From: Patella vulgata
Taxonomy: Eukaryota > Mollusca > Gastropoda > Patellidae
Length of the DNA: 64,000 nt
Reading direction: 5' to 3'
Assembly (NCBI RefSeq): GCF_932274485.2
Contig: NC_065884.2
Coordinates: 25,095,622-25,159,621 of the forward strand
Below the pieces are notes generated by a model that saw only the letters and a list, made by a program, of their open reading frames with translations, made no database searches and was not told the origin of the DNA. Each line of letters opens with the position of its first letter. The first letter of the stretch is position 1. Made by a program: the position numbers and the translations under genes. Positions 34,908 through 45,769 of this stretch are shown piece after piece.

Positions 34908-37900
34908 ATGGCTGGTAACTGGAATAACAGTCCAGCTTTAGATGATGAAGGATTTGTAGAAACTGAAAATGCTGATGATGAAGCAATGGAAGTATCCAAT
35001 CAACAGGCTGATTCTGAAGGTAATGCAATAATGTTTTTAATTACATACTAGAACTTGATACATTATCTTAATTAATGTTATCTGTTTATTTTAGTTAATT
35101 ATTAACGTAAACGTTCAATTTACTTTCGCTCGCACTGATAGAACCAAGTTCCATTAACAAGATGCTCACGAAGTATTATATTTTGAATTTAGTTGATGAA
35201 GTATTAAATGGACCACAAGCTACAGTATTTTATGTTCCTGATACTCAACCTAACATGACATCATCTGATATCTCCGGTAAAGATTACAGTAAATCAGAAG
35301 TAGAAGACCTCATGAAGTCAGAACCATATCAGAAAAAAATAGCTACATGTCATCTGTAAGAGTTACAAGTTATCTCAGTTTTCATTAGTCAAAACTGTAA
35401 ATTTATGTATGACCATCAGTATTTGAACTCTATAATGCATGTCTGTAAATACTGATTTTAGATGTACCTGATAAATTGTCAGGTACTAATGAACTAGTAC
35501 TTAATATTTTTTAAACTTTGTGCCCGACTATTTAATTTCAATGATTTCCGTTTATTAGTCTAGAGTTATGGCCCTTGTTTCATTTTATTGAACCTTGTGA
35601 ACGCTCTAATGCCAAAAGTTAACATCCGATCTTTGTGAAATTTATATGCAATATTTAAATTAGGGAAACGAAGAAGCCTATTGAATTTTAGCAATTTCCG
35701 TTCATTACTTCTAGAGTTATGGCCCTTGTTTCTCTTTGTGAATGCTCTAACCCAAAAAGTTATCATCCTATCTTTCTGAATTTATATGCATTATTTACAT
35801 TAGTGAAACGAAGAAGCCTATTGAATTTCAGCAATTTCTGTTTATTATGTCTAGAGTTATTTCCCTTGCTTCATTTTATTGAACCTTGTGGACGCTCTAA
35901 CGCCAAAAGTTATCACCCAATCTTTGTGAAATTTATATGCATGATTTAAATTAGTGAAATGAAAAATCCTATTTAATTTCAATAATTTCTGTTCATTACC
36001 TCTAGAGTTTGGTCTTGTTTCACTTTATTGATCCTTGTGAACGCTCTACTGGCAAAAGTTATCATCCGATCTTTCTAAAATTTATATGAATTATTTAGAT
36101 GAGTGAAACGAATAAACTTATTGAATTTCAGCAGTTTCTGTTTATTATGTCTAGAGTTATGGCCCTTCTTTCACTTTATTGAACCTTGTGAACACTCTAA
36201 CATCAAAAGTTATCTGCCGATCTGTATGAAATTTACATGCATTATTTAAATTAAGAAAGAGAAGAATTTCAACTATTTCCGTTTATTACTTCTAGAGCTA
36301 TTGCCCTTGTTTCACTTTGTTCAACCTTGTTAATGCTTGATTGATGAAAGTTATCATCCGATATGTATGAAATTAATATGCATCATTTCTATTTGTGAAA
36401 CAGAGGTCTATTGAATTTTAGCAATTTCCGTCAATAATTTCTAGAGTTATGGCGATTGTGAACCTTGTGAATGTTTGAATGACAAACGTGATCATCTGAT
36501 CTGTATGAAATTTATATGCATTATTTAAATTAGTAAAACGAAAAAGCCTGTCAAATTTTAACAATTTCTGTAGTAAACTTCCAGAGTTGAGACACTTGTT
36601 TCAATTTGTAGAACCTTGTGAACCCTCAAACGGCAAAAATTATAATCTGATCTGTATGGAACTGTCTTGTAAAGGCCCCCAATTACCTACAAAGGAATAA
36701 ATATGCAACAACCCTTGTCGACCGCTCGGACGATTTAGCTGCTGTGGGCATATGTTTTGTTGCCTGGCTACCTATCTTATGTTTAGGTAGTGACAGGTGT
36801 CAGGTATGAAGCAGAGTGCGCATACTCTTTCTGTTACAATTCATACCATATATTATTTGAGGAATTCCCTTGGCTAAAAATATTGTGTTGTGATTTTGTA
36901 TTGACCACCATGCATGCCATCGATTGAAATACAAGTAAACATATCTGATTACAATAATTTGCACCTGTACAAATATTTACATTATATTTCAGATGTCATG
37001 TTTGTTGGTTTGATGGTAATTTTACCAAAGATTGTCATGAATGTGGTGGATATCCATTAACACGTCCCTGTCCCATATGTTTAGGTCGATGTGATGAAGT
37101 TTGGCACAGAAATATAAAAATGGTTAGTAATTATTGTGTAGAATATTTTTGAAGACTAATAATCAGCTATGTGGTTTTAGGAGCATACACAATCAAAAAT
37201 ACAATTATTACTACTATTAAAATCAGTTCTAACATAAAGAGGCATAATGTGGGAGATATATTGACCTATTGCAGGCTTTTTTCTGACTTCAGATTATATA
37301 TAAATGGTTATTTCTACATTTATTCACATGATAAGCCAATAATGGCCTGAATATTAAATGCATGAGACAATGATTGTTGATAATAGAGTTTTTTTCTTAT
37401 ATATTAAAAGTCTTATTTGGAATAAAAGTAGTACGTCTGAAGCCCAATAAAAGTAGCCATTCGTGACTTTGCTCAGAATAAAGTAATATGACTGCAATTT
37501 GTGATATATTAATTTTTCATTAACTACTTTAAAACTATTATAACAACAACAGCCAGCTCTTTATCTAAATCCTACATAATGTATCTTTACTTTATGGCCA
37601 TTTGATTGCATATATTATGCCAGAGCTAAATCTGCCTATTACAGATCTTTCTTTAGGCCTGAAATGTTATATAAACTATTAAACATACATTATGCAAGAG
37701 CTAAATCTGCCAATTGCAGGTCTTTCTTTAGGCCTAAAATGTTATCTAAATTATTAATTAGACATTAATTAACTTATCCAGACCATAATCAACTCTCGAT
37801 GGCATCGCTAGCCTGCGATTAGAACCTGGTCTGATGCTTCTGATTAAATCAAAAAATGGATAATCGAGACTATGTTTTTATTGTACCAACTTTAATAATG

Positions 37901-38752
37901 ATGATCGGGGCTAGGCCCAAAATTCAATCACTAAATACTCGGTTCAGGGTGGATCAATTTGAATAAAATTTTCAGCAAATTCCCTTTACATTATCTAGTT
38001 ATAGTGGGAACTACCAGCTCTTTATCTAATCTCCCATAATGTATCTTTAATTAGACATTTATTAACATGAAAAGACCTTAATCAACTCTCGATGCCATCT
38101 TATGTGTCATCTTTTCACTGGATTTGAATCTGATCTGCTGCTCAATGCTCACTGATGGTTAAATCCAAAATTGGATAATCAAGACTATGATTTTTTATTG
38201 TGGCTTTAGTAATGATGATCGAGAGAGAGAGAGAGAGCGAGAGAAATGGGGTTTAACATAATGATGATCGAGGCTAGGCCTAAAATTCAAAGGCTAATAT
38301 CTCGTTTCAGCATATTCCCTTTACATTATCTTGTTTTTAACTATTATAGTGAGAATTGCCAGCTCTTCATCTAATCTTCCATAATGCCCCTTTAATTTAG
38401 GGAGCCATGGTGGCTCAGTGTGTGAGATGCTAGCTCACTAACCAGAAGGTCTGGGGTTTGATGATGTTGATCCCTGTGTTGGTCGAGAAAGTTCCACAGA
38501 ACTTCTAGCGTGGTTTCCTATTGTCAGTGGTGCATTCGTTTGCTTAATTTAAAAGTGTTTTTACAGTAATTTGTATCAAAATTGTTTTATTTTATTAAAT
38601 TCTTTTTCCAGTCTCATGCTTTTCATGAAGCTCAATGGGATGGTGTTTGTACGTTACCACAAGATGAGCAACGTGATTATTTTCTCAAAAATCATACAGA
38701 AGCTTCGGAAGATACCTTAACTGAAAGTTTGCAAGATCTTCACACAAGTTAG
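34908..38752 (+). CDS. Cysteine-rich protein, Pinocchio-like, four exons
   Basis: Exons 34908-35019, 35142-35355, 36993-37122 and 38612-38752, in phase, give 198 residues. The N-terminus is acidic (MAGNWNNSPALDDEGFVETE). A compact Cys region in residues 107-142 reads CHLCHVC (107-113), KDCHECGGYPLTRPCPICLG (from 121) and a further Cys at 142. It is followed by DEVWHRNIKMSHAFHEAQWD and a final Cys at about 164. From memory this Cys pattern with GGY.L.RPCP.C.G.C and W.R....SH resembles the insect protein Pinocchio; the match is recalled, not searched. At least six Cys and His could bind two zinc ions. There is no signal peptide. Intron 2 holds a satellite array and intron 3 a ~345-bp repeat, a SINE-A head and a tiny SINE-B insertion. 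The start was chosen as the first ATG with AAAGGATGG context. Confidence 0.75.
35530..36660 (+). repeat. Satellite array, ~148-bp unit, about 8 copies
   Basis: The marker CTAGAGTTATGGCCCTTGTT or a variant recurs at about 35560, 35709, 35850, 36001, 36149, 36293, 36439 and 36581, a spacing of ~145-150 bases. Each unit also holds AACCTTGTGAACGCTCTAA, AAAAGTTATCATCCGATC and AAATTTATATGCATTATTTA. Copies diverge toward the right. The array lies wholly in intron 2 of the Pinocchio-like gene. Confidence 0.9.
37540..38398 (+). repeat. ~345-bp repeat, two and a part units in tandem
   Basis: CCAGCTCTTTATCTAATC-type blocks recur at about 37551, 38008 and 38349. Between them come CAACTCTCGATGCCATC, GATAATC..GACTATG, AATGATGATCG and GGCTAGGCC in the same order. 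A sub-block with GAGCTAAATCTGCC is doubled at 37624 and 37700. Lies in intron 3 of the Pinocchio-like gene. A third copy lies at 54000-54390. Confidence 0.8.
38210..38272 (-). repeat. 35-bp SINE-B micro-insertion with 14-bp target duplication
   Basis: Insert 38224-38258: a GA tract followed by AAATGGGGTTTAACA, the complement of the last bases of SINE-B plus its tail. TAATGATGATCGAG flanks both sides exactly (38210-38223, 38259-38272). The sister repeat unit near 37905 has AATGATGATCGGGGCTAGG without any insert. Confidence 0.85.
38399..38538 (+). repeat. SINE-A head fragment
   Basis: GGAGCCATGGTGGCTCAGTG (box A-like TGGCTCAGTG), CTCACTAACC, GGTTTGATGATG...GATCC, GGTCGAGAAAGTTCCACAGA, then TTGTCAGTGGTGCA. 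Only the tRNA head and following unique part are present. The insertion within its box B region suggests an old copy. Confidence 0.75.
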
Positions 38753-40942
38753 CCACCCATTGCTTCCACTTTGTTATTGATCAAGAAATTATTTATTTCT
38801 AAAGCTATTGTTGTTATTTTCTCAGATTTGCATTTAAATGTACCAACTACTAACTTTATTGTTATTTTCTTTATCGGGCTTGGACATCAACAGTCTCATT
38901 TTTGCCCATAGATCTGACTGAGTAAGATTATAAATAATTCTCCTAGTCAGATAAATTTATGCTAATTGTCCATATTTCAGGTTTCAATATTTCCTACGGG
39001 CATTCTTTTTTCTCTTCTACAGAAATATTGACTTATTTATCATCATTAAAAGAAATATTGACTTAACTTATAATCATTAAACATTTTTGTGTTTTTGTAC
39101 ATAAATTCTTTTGTAATTAAAACTTAAATTCTGTTGTAATTAAAACTTAAATTCGGTTGTAATTAAAAGATAAATTCTTTTGTAAGTTCGGTTGTAATTA
39201 AACTTTTAAAGATGTACTATCATGATTTGTATCTATATACAGCTAATTAGTATATAATATTAAATACAGATTGTTCACAAAATTTGTGACAAAAATCTAG
39301 CAGTGTACATGTTTTTTCAAATTATTTTCAAGGACTTCATTGAAAGCCTTCTTCAAGGAATGTTTTTTTTTAAAGTTTATACATTGGTTATTTTGAGTAT
39401 TACATTTATTTTCTTTGTGAAAATGGAAACTCCTCTTAAATCACATAGTTAAGAAGTGATTCTAAGGAGATGAATTAATATAAACCTTTGGCTTGTTTTT
39501 AGATCCTTACATTTTTGACAATGTATGTATTCAACATGAATCTTATCTGAATAAAATATTGTTTAAATCTAGTGATTTAAGATATTAAGTCAACTTTCTG
39601 GGAATATTCTTTAGCCCTAATATTCCTATATAGCTTTGTGTATTAATAATTATTATTATTGTTCGATTTATATAGCGCTTCATTACACGTGAAGTGTTTC
39701 TAAGCGCATTTCACAAACATATACTTCAAACACACAGAAACAATCAAAATCATCTGATACTTTTAATATATGTACAAGTACAGGTATGGATTTAATTAGA
39801 ATAAGTTGCTTATGTTCATTATTAGCAGATCATCCAACCATTTTGCTGAATTAAAAGGTGATTTCTGACTTTTATTAAATAGATATTTAGGTTTAATATT
39901 TGTCATTAATTGTAACCAATTTAATTACCAATTAATTAATGTGTTACATATTTTTATGGAAGTAAGTCTATCTGCTAATTTGCAATAGGTCACAGTCCTA
40001 CCCATAATGCTACTTTGATTTATTGCATGAAAATATAACATGAGTTAAATTGATGTTTTCAAATATACATACATGTTATAGAAATGTATTTTTGGTTTAT
40101 TGCTTGTGCATGGATAATATATTTTTCATATTGTTCTGTTTTTGGATATGTATTGTTTTTTTCTATACATAAAAATAATGTAAATATAATTAAATAAATA
40201 TGTTGTAGTTAGTCAAAGAATGAATTTGATTGATGTATACCGGTATGCTATTATATAATTGAATTTATTTTGTATGAATATGAACAAAAATAGACCAAAA
40301 TGTATTGCTTATTTTTATTATTATTCTTATACACATTCCATTCTCAAGTATAGTATTTTTGATGCCTTTTTTTCAATTGTGTAAGTTGTATATTTATGTG
40401 CAAATAGTATTGTTTTGTTTATTGTTAAGACGATTGCACATCTTCAGATTTGTTTTTGAACTTCAAAAGCTGTTTGTGATTGTTAACGTTTTTGTTTATA
40501 TCACAGTAAATCTGTGGATAAATTGTGTATTTCTCACTATGTTTAGATGTTTATTTTCTAGGTATATGTCATTAATTAGCTTAGAAAGCAACATTTTCTA
40601 TCAAAACTATTAACATTAGATGACAAAATCTGTCTTGCCAAGTTGCCATAAATGTTGACATTTACATAGTGATGTAGTAATATTTGACATATTATATGTT
40701 AATATCCTTGAATGACATTTGGAAGTATAAAGATACCTGTAAGAGTACTGAAACATTGCATGAAAAGTAAATCTATATGTTTGTTTGAATTCCTGAATTA
40801 GTGAGTGCAACAACATTTGCAGACATTATTAAGACGCACAGACCTATCTATAGCTCAGCATAAAATAGTTATTTATCATCTTAGAAGGTCAATGGTATAT
40901 ACATTATCTTTGCAGTATTTGGTACGGATTGTGCACAATACT
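38753..40942. other. AT-rich gene-free stretch, with a probable LINE tail
   Basis: 3' flank of the Pinocchio-like gene (AATAAA near 39552). At 39645-39720 TAATTATTATTATTG, then ATTTATATAGCGCTTCATTA, resembles the TATATAGCGCT-plus-ATT-tract 3' end common in CR1/L2-type LINEs, read on the minus strand. AATT...GTTGTAATTAAAA repeats occur near 39105-39200. Nothing else seen. Confidence 0.4.
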
Positions 40943-41309
40943 GAAGGTAGCCAATCTGATTAAAATACAGATCTGTATTTTGTTTTGTTTTTTTATACTT
41001 TTGATGGCTTACACTACATGAAGATCTGACCAGTTGTAGTGGAAGGTCGTGTCAGAGGTCATATGAGCGGCTTTTGACCCTATGATGTCAGACATTTGAT
41101 TAACCAATTAGCATTGATGTTTCTAGTGGGTTACCCACAGTTCTGTGCACCTCAAGCCAAAAACTCGCAGTAACAGATCGTTTCATTGGCTAATCCCTCA
41201 CGTCATCCAGAATGAGGGTTATATAACAACTCTTCCAGATTCTAGTGTAGTAAAGACAAGTAAAACGATACGAAATAGGATTTGTGTTTTAATCAGATTG
41301 GAAGGTATC
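40943..41309. mobile_element. MITE with CAATCTG termini, short copy
   Basis: Body 40952-41300, 349 bases. Starts CAATCTGATTAAAATACAGA and ends GTGTTTTAATCAGATTG, forming an inverted repeat. Flanks GAAGGTAGC and GAAGGTATC (8 of 9 identical) are the likely 9-bp target duplication. Non-coding. Confidence 0.85.
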
Positions 41310-42064
41310 ATATAAACGGGTTTGTCATTTTATATAATAAATTAATACCTACTATGTGTCTAAAAGCTTAAAAAGCATTCTTTTCACACAATAAAAACTT
41401 ATCATCAATAAACTAGTGGTTATTATTGTTATTGTAGAGATCTTCACAATTGCTAGATATTATGGCCTTGGTTTGACTAATATTTTTGAAATTTGGAATG
41501 TGAAAAGGGTTAAGAGAGTCAACAGCCTTTATATCCCAAATGCATTTATCTGTAACAAGTGCGCTAAATTAACTTTACATCTTGTCAAAAAGCTGATTTT
41601 AGAGTGGTCTAATGTCTCGTACAGATCACATGGCCCGATATGGGTTCAATCCCAGGATTTTAGTGTCGTCTGTCTAATCTCATGAGTTTTCTTCCAACTG
41701 TTAAAAGAGTAGTAAAGAACGAAGTGTGCATGTGAATTACCATATTGAAGAAAAAAAAAAAATGAAATAACCTAATCAATGTCGAGTGGATGTTAATTTC
41801 TATTTCTCTCTTAATCTGTCTCTCTCCTTTTGTACCTGATAACTTCTCACAGTGTTATGTTTAGTTTATCACACTCTACACTGCTTTATATCCTTTTGGT
41901 GCCCTAGTAGTAGTTCCCCAAACTATAGACTGTAGAACAATAACCTATCGGTAGAACAAAAATGGTTTCGAAATAAAAAGATACCCTGCCTTATGCAATT
42001 GTATCAATCAATAACAGACTTTATGGTGCAATAAACCTCCAGTTCATTTAAAGGTAAGCACTAT
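41310..42064. other. Gene-free stretch
   Basis: AT-rich, with an A tract near 41750 and AATGTCGAGTGGATGTTAA plus CTCTC near 41780-41830, which is a diverged SINE-B tail remnant (plus orientation). No gene seen. Confidence 0.4.
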
Positions 42065-42065
42065 C

Positions 42066-42440
42066 ATTGAGCATGGTAGCTCAGTGAATAATGACGTTGG
42101 CTTGCTAACCTGGAGGTCTTGTGTTCGATCTCTGTGTTACCGAGAAAGTTCATTGTGATTTTCTGGAGTGGTTCCCCCTTGTCAGTGGTGTGGAACGGAG
42201 GGCCTAGCAAGGGACAATGTATAGTCATTCATATTGGGGTGAAAAAACCAAGGTGCCATGTATACACAGATGTGCATGTAAAAGGGCCCTTGACAGTTGA
42301 AATTTGATAAAGGAGTAGGCCGTAGTGTCGCTGTCCTTCCAAAATTTCCCTCATGGCTGACTATATGGCTTATGCTTGTCTTCATTAGCCCGGTCGAACA
42401 GAACAATAGGTCGTTCAACCCCATTTCATTTTATTTTAAC
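42066..42440 (+). repeat. SINE-A, full length, plus orientation
   Basis: Head GAGCATGGTAGCTCAGTGAA (box A), GCTTGCTAACCTGGAGGTC, TGTTCGATCTC (box B-like), then ACCGAGAAAGTTCATTG, TTGTCAGTGGTG, ...CATGTAAAAGGGCCC, GTAGGCCGTAGTG, TTGTCTTCATTAGCCC and the tail TTCAACCCCATTTCATTTTA. This copy shows the element in its own 5'-3' direction. Confidence 0.85.
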
Positions 42441-42871
42441 TATAATTGAGTCCTGTTCTTAGCTGTGTACTGTACACAGCCAATGAAAACACTGGTTTCC
42501 AATACACCATCAATTTAATTATTCATAAAAACACTAAAGGCTTGAGCATAATGCAAACGATGTCAGCTGCCCAAATGGCAGGCACCCTTAATATGTGTTA
42601 GATCTGATATGGTGTAGAAAATCGGAACCACAAAAATGAAATGGAATAAAGATATCATTCCGATCGGACAAAACATGACTACTTAAAGCATAATACTGTG
42701 ATACATGTTTACATGTTAAGTGTTAACCAAATCTATCATTCACTAAGTATTGACGTGAGATAAAAAGATACCGTAGACTAATTATTTCGGTAAAGCTATG
42801 TAATACTAAATAACAATAAATTATACATCAATAACATGTAATTACTATGTAATACTCTCAATAAATATATA

Positions 42872-43598
42872 TACTCTTCAAAAAAAAAGTAGGGGATATT
42901 GAAATGCAAATACCTATGCAGGTTGCGATATGATAAATAGTCATGGACATTTGACATGCTTTGAGAGTATGTTCACAGATGAAGAACTTATCGCCCATAC
43001 AGAACCACTGAGCTGCACATGCGACACGCAATAGCGCCATACACGTTGGAGGGGTTCATTGTCAAATTTGACACTTCAAGGACGGGTTGATGAAAACTGC
43101 CGCGTGCTGGTTTATCTATCCATCTTTGATTTCCTATCGGTTCTTGTATAAGATTTACTGTTTAGCGTATCTTTGCTTTAGTGTGTTACGTTTAATTTGA
43201 TTTGGAGACGTGTTCGTCGACGTCAACGTCAACCGACAACACTGCAAGAATTGACGGTAGCATGTGCACTGCAAGAGGAGAGGGTCAGATTGCCCCAAAT
43301 CGTGATTGAATGGTTGATTAGGAGCATGCCATGACGAATTGCTGAATGTCTGAAGATTGGTGGAGCAATTACTTATTATAAAGACAAAAATCAAAAACGG
43401 TAATTTTCACTTTTGACAGCGTATCTCTTTGCGAGTGAAATGGGGCCGTCAGATAAGCCGTCCGTATGAACTGTTTATGTTCATGTGTAGGCAATTGGCC
43501 TGTTATTAACATACACTGGTTACCTCTAATAAAAACAGCAGTGCATTTCCGCAGTTTTGTATTGTTTCTGAATATCCCCTACTTCTTTTTGAAGAGTA
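42872..43598 (-). mobile_element. Tc1-like transposon, internally deleted copy
   Basis: Terminal inverted repeats TACTCTTCAAAAAAAAAGTA(GGGGATATT) and (AATATCCCC)TACTTCTTTTTGAAGAGTA; a TA target fits both ends. The interior retains only the end of the transposase region (ACGTGTTCGTCGACGTCAAC, GATTGCCCCAAATCGTGATT), matching 50847-51190 of the longer copy. It therefore arose by internal deletion and is non-autonomous. Strand is uncertain because the ends are symmetrical. Confidence 0.85.
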
Positions 43599-43603
43599 TA
43601 TAA

Positions 43604-44417
43604 CGGTTTCTGTAACAACAATAGGCCAACTATATGAAACCAACAACAAAACACATACTTATGGAAACAACAAAACACATACTTATGGAAAGTACTTATA
43701 TGAAACCATTATCATTATGTTTTAAACAGTAAATAAATGATCATTAATAGTAAGTGCAGGGGGGCTGCACCACACAAAATTTACACAAAAACAAATACAC
43801 AGACAGGACATCATACTCCGAAAAACATAAACATACAGACAATTCAAAAAAAGTGAATGGATCCGGGGGCTAGCCGTAAGCGTCCACTGCGCTGTACAGT
43901 CCCGGGTCTGTAGTGACACAGACTTCACTCAAATTTGAAAACAATTAGGAATACAACCCAAAGAACCCATTGTGCAATGCCAGCATGAGTCATGATCTGC
44001 TATATGCTACACGAAATACGAATGTAGTAAAATTCAACTATACAAGTAACCACATCGGTGAAATGTATAAAAAAAAGTAGTCTAGACTCTAAATTCAATC
44101 AAGAAACGATTCAGTATTCAATACATATAGGGTACAAGTTCCATCCGTCACAAAACAAAAACAAAACTGAATACAAAGAAGCCAATAGGAAATGTAGACT
44201 GTCTCGAGGGACAGCCGTCTGCTGACTGAGTTGCGACGTTATTTTGGGAATGACGTCATATCTTAGGTAATAAAAAATCACAATAATAAGGGCGGAACTC
44301 CATAAATATTACATCCATATTATACATGAGTAGCTTAATTTTGGGGCTAACTGAAAGGTGTAAAGATTGTAATATAATAGGACGAAAAATGATTCAAATG
44401 TTTCTGTTGTTTTAATT
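43604..44417. other. Gene-free stretch
   Basis: AT-rich with a short direct repeat (AACAAAACACATACTTATGG twice near 43645-43690). Probably includes the 3' flank of the TRIM gene. No other feature seen. Confidence 0.4.
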
Positions 44418-45674
44418 TCAGTTAATGATTCTTAGCTGAACTCGTACTGTAAACTTGCCTTCTTCATCAATAAATCCGTTAGAAGGATCTGATAACTTCT
44501 TTAAATCTATTACACGGGACCAATCTATGCAATTGTCATACTCAACAAACACCTTTTCTTCTCTTTTTTTTATACACTGTCCCCAATTTTTATGGTTTAC
44601 AAGTCTAAGGTTAACCATGGTATTAACATCGTCTTCTGCATTATCCATTCTGAATATAATGTACAAGGCAGACTTGGATCTTTTATATACCTCCTTCCCA
44701 ATGCTCATTGACCAATTATAATCACATTTGTTAATAACACCATTGTCAAACACATGAACATTATCTTTGATGTTACGAATGTTGAAATCAAACTCTATCA
44801 TCTCTTCTTCTATAGCATTTAATTCGCCCAACTGTTCCGACAAAAATTCACAATCAATATTTTCATTGGCTTTAAACTCCATGATCTGAACTTTCGGCAA
44901 TTCTGGAAGGACCTTCTCCTCATTTTCCTGGGTTTGTTTCTGAACCAGCGTTTTGATGTTCACGATGTCATCTATTGAATTTGTTTTCAAAATTTTACCA
45001 ACATAATCCCGGCTAGCTTTTAATTGATGAATACTATTTTTTGCATCCACAATAAGACGGTTCATTTTTTTCTCCTCTTCAACTGCCACAGTTTTCACCT
45101 CTTTTTTTAGATTTTGTGCCATGATCCGACTCTTTGTGGTGATATTTTCTACTTGCTGATCTATTTCTTTACAGACCTCCTCGGCAGTTTCTTTGATTTC
45201 GGATATCCTGCTTCTAACCAAAGTTGTGTAAGATTCAAATTTTGGTAATTGGTTATGTAGTTTTTGTTTTAGCTTTTCCATTTCTTTTAAGATATCGTTT
45301 CGAGTATCTTGGAGACTCTTATAATCATGCCCCTCGTGTGTTGATTTCAAGCATATTTGACATGCGATCATACCACAGTCTTCACAATAACCATCAAGTG
45401 GTTGTTCCACGTGATCAGGACACTTCTGCAAAACTGATGCCTCCATAGGCTTTTCTTCAATGTAAAAATTTACCGCAAATCCTTTGACACCTTCTGTAGG
45501 GATTGTTATCTTCTTACGACATAATGCGCATGGAAATTGGTTATTCACTGTAAATTTCTGTGCATAATCTTCTAAACATTTTTCGCAGAAACTGTGAAAA
45601 CACTCAAGAATTTTGGGCTTTGTGAAACCACATAAACATATGCTGCAGTTATTAATGGTTTTACAATTAGCCAT
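44418..45674 (-). CDS. TRIM protein: RING, B-box, coiled coil, MATH-like domain
   Basis: Predicted 418-residue E3 ubiquitin ligase of the tripartite-motif family. The RING finger is complete (Cys 10, 13, 25, His 27, Cys 30, 33, 49, 52). A B-box 2 follows at about residues 85-116 (CPDH...CEDC...CQIC...HEGH). A coiled coil rich in Glu/Lys runs about 120-260. The last ~105 residues (NWSMSIGKEVYKR, LVNHKNWGQ, GFIDEEGKFTVRVQLRI) look like a MATH/TRAF-type beta sandwich, as in TRIM37-like proteins; the domain call is by pattern only. The open frame extends eight codons upstream without ATG, so MANCKT is the start. TTTCAG on the minus strand at about 45706-45711 suggests a 5'-UTR exon junction. All coding sequence is in one exon, common in expanded molluscan TRIM sets. 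Substrate unknown; ubiquitination in innate immunity is a family-level guess. Confidence 0.88.
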   Translation of the reverse strand: MANCKTINNCSICLCGFTKPKILECFHSFCEKCLEDYAQKFTVNNQFPCALCRKKITIPTEGVKGFAVNFYIEEKPMEASVLQKCPDHVEQPLDGYCEDCGMIACQICLKSTHEGHDYKSLQDTRNDILKEMEKLKQKLHNQLPKFESYTTLVRSRISEIKETAEEVCKEIDQQVENITTKSRIMAQNLKKEVKTVAVEEEKKMNRLIVDAKNSIHQLKASRDYVGKILKTNSIDDIVNIKTLVQKQTQENEEKVLPELPKVQIMEFKANENIDCEFLSEQLGELNAIEEEMIEFDFNIRNIKDNVHVFDNGVINKCDYNWSMSIGKEVYKRSKSALYIIFRMDNAEDDVNTMVNLRLVNHKNWGQCIKKREEKVFVEYDNCIDWSRVIDLKKLSDPSNGFIDEEGKFTVRVQLRIIN

Positions 45675-45769
45675 CTCGAAAAGAAATTGTATTGACAAGC
45701 CTCACCTGAAATTAACAACAATAATTAACTAGCGAGAGATGGATAGAGAACAAGCTAACAAGAAAGTGA

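Noticed and set aside
38220-38245. GA microsatellite in the Pinocchio-like gene intron 3
   Set aside because: Reinterpreted as the tail of a truncated SINE-B insertion because of the flanking 14-bp duplication.
40305-40613. 102-codon hydrophobic plus-strand frame resembling a membrane protein
   Set aside because: The hydrophobicity follows from T-rich DNA; no start context or family likeness.
41416-41685. 89-codon plus-strand frame
   Set aside because: AT-rich composition, no recognisable motif and no splice context; chance frame.
42066-42140. tRNA gene candidate from box A/box B-like sequence
   Set aside because: The cloverleaf is not complete and the sequence continues into the SINE-A body, so it is a SINE head.
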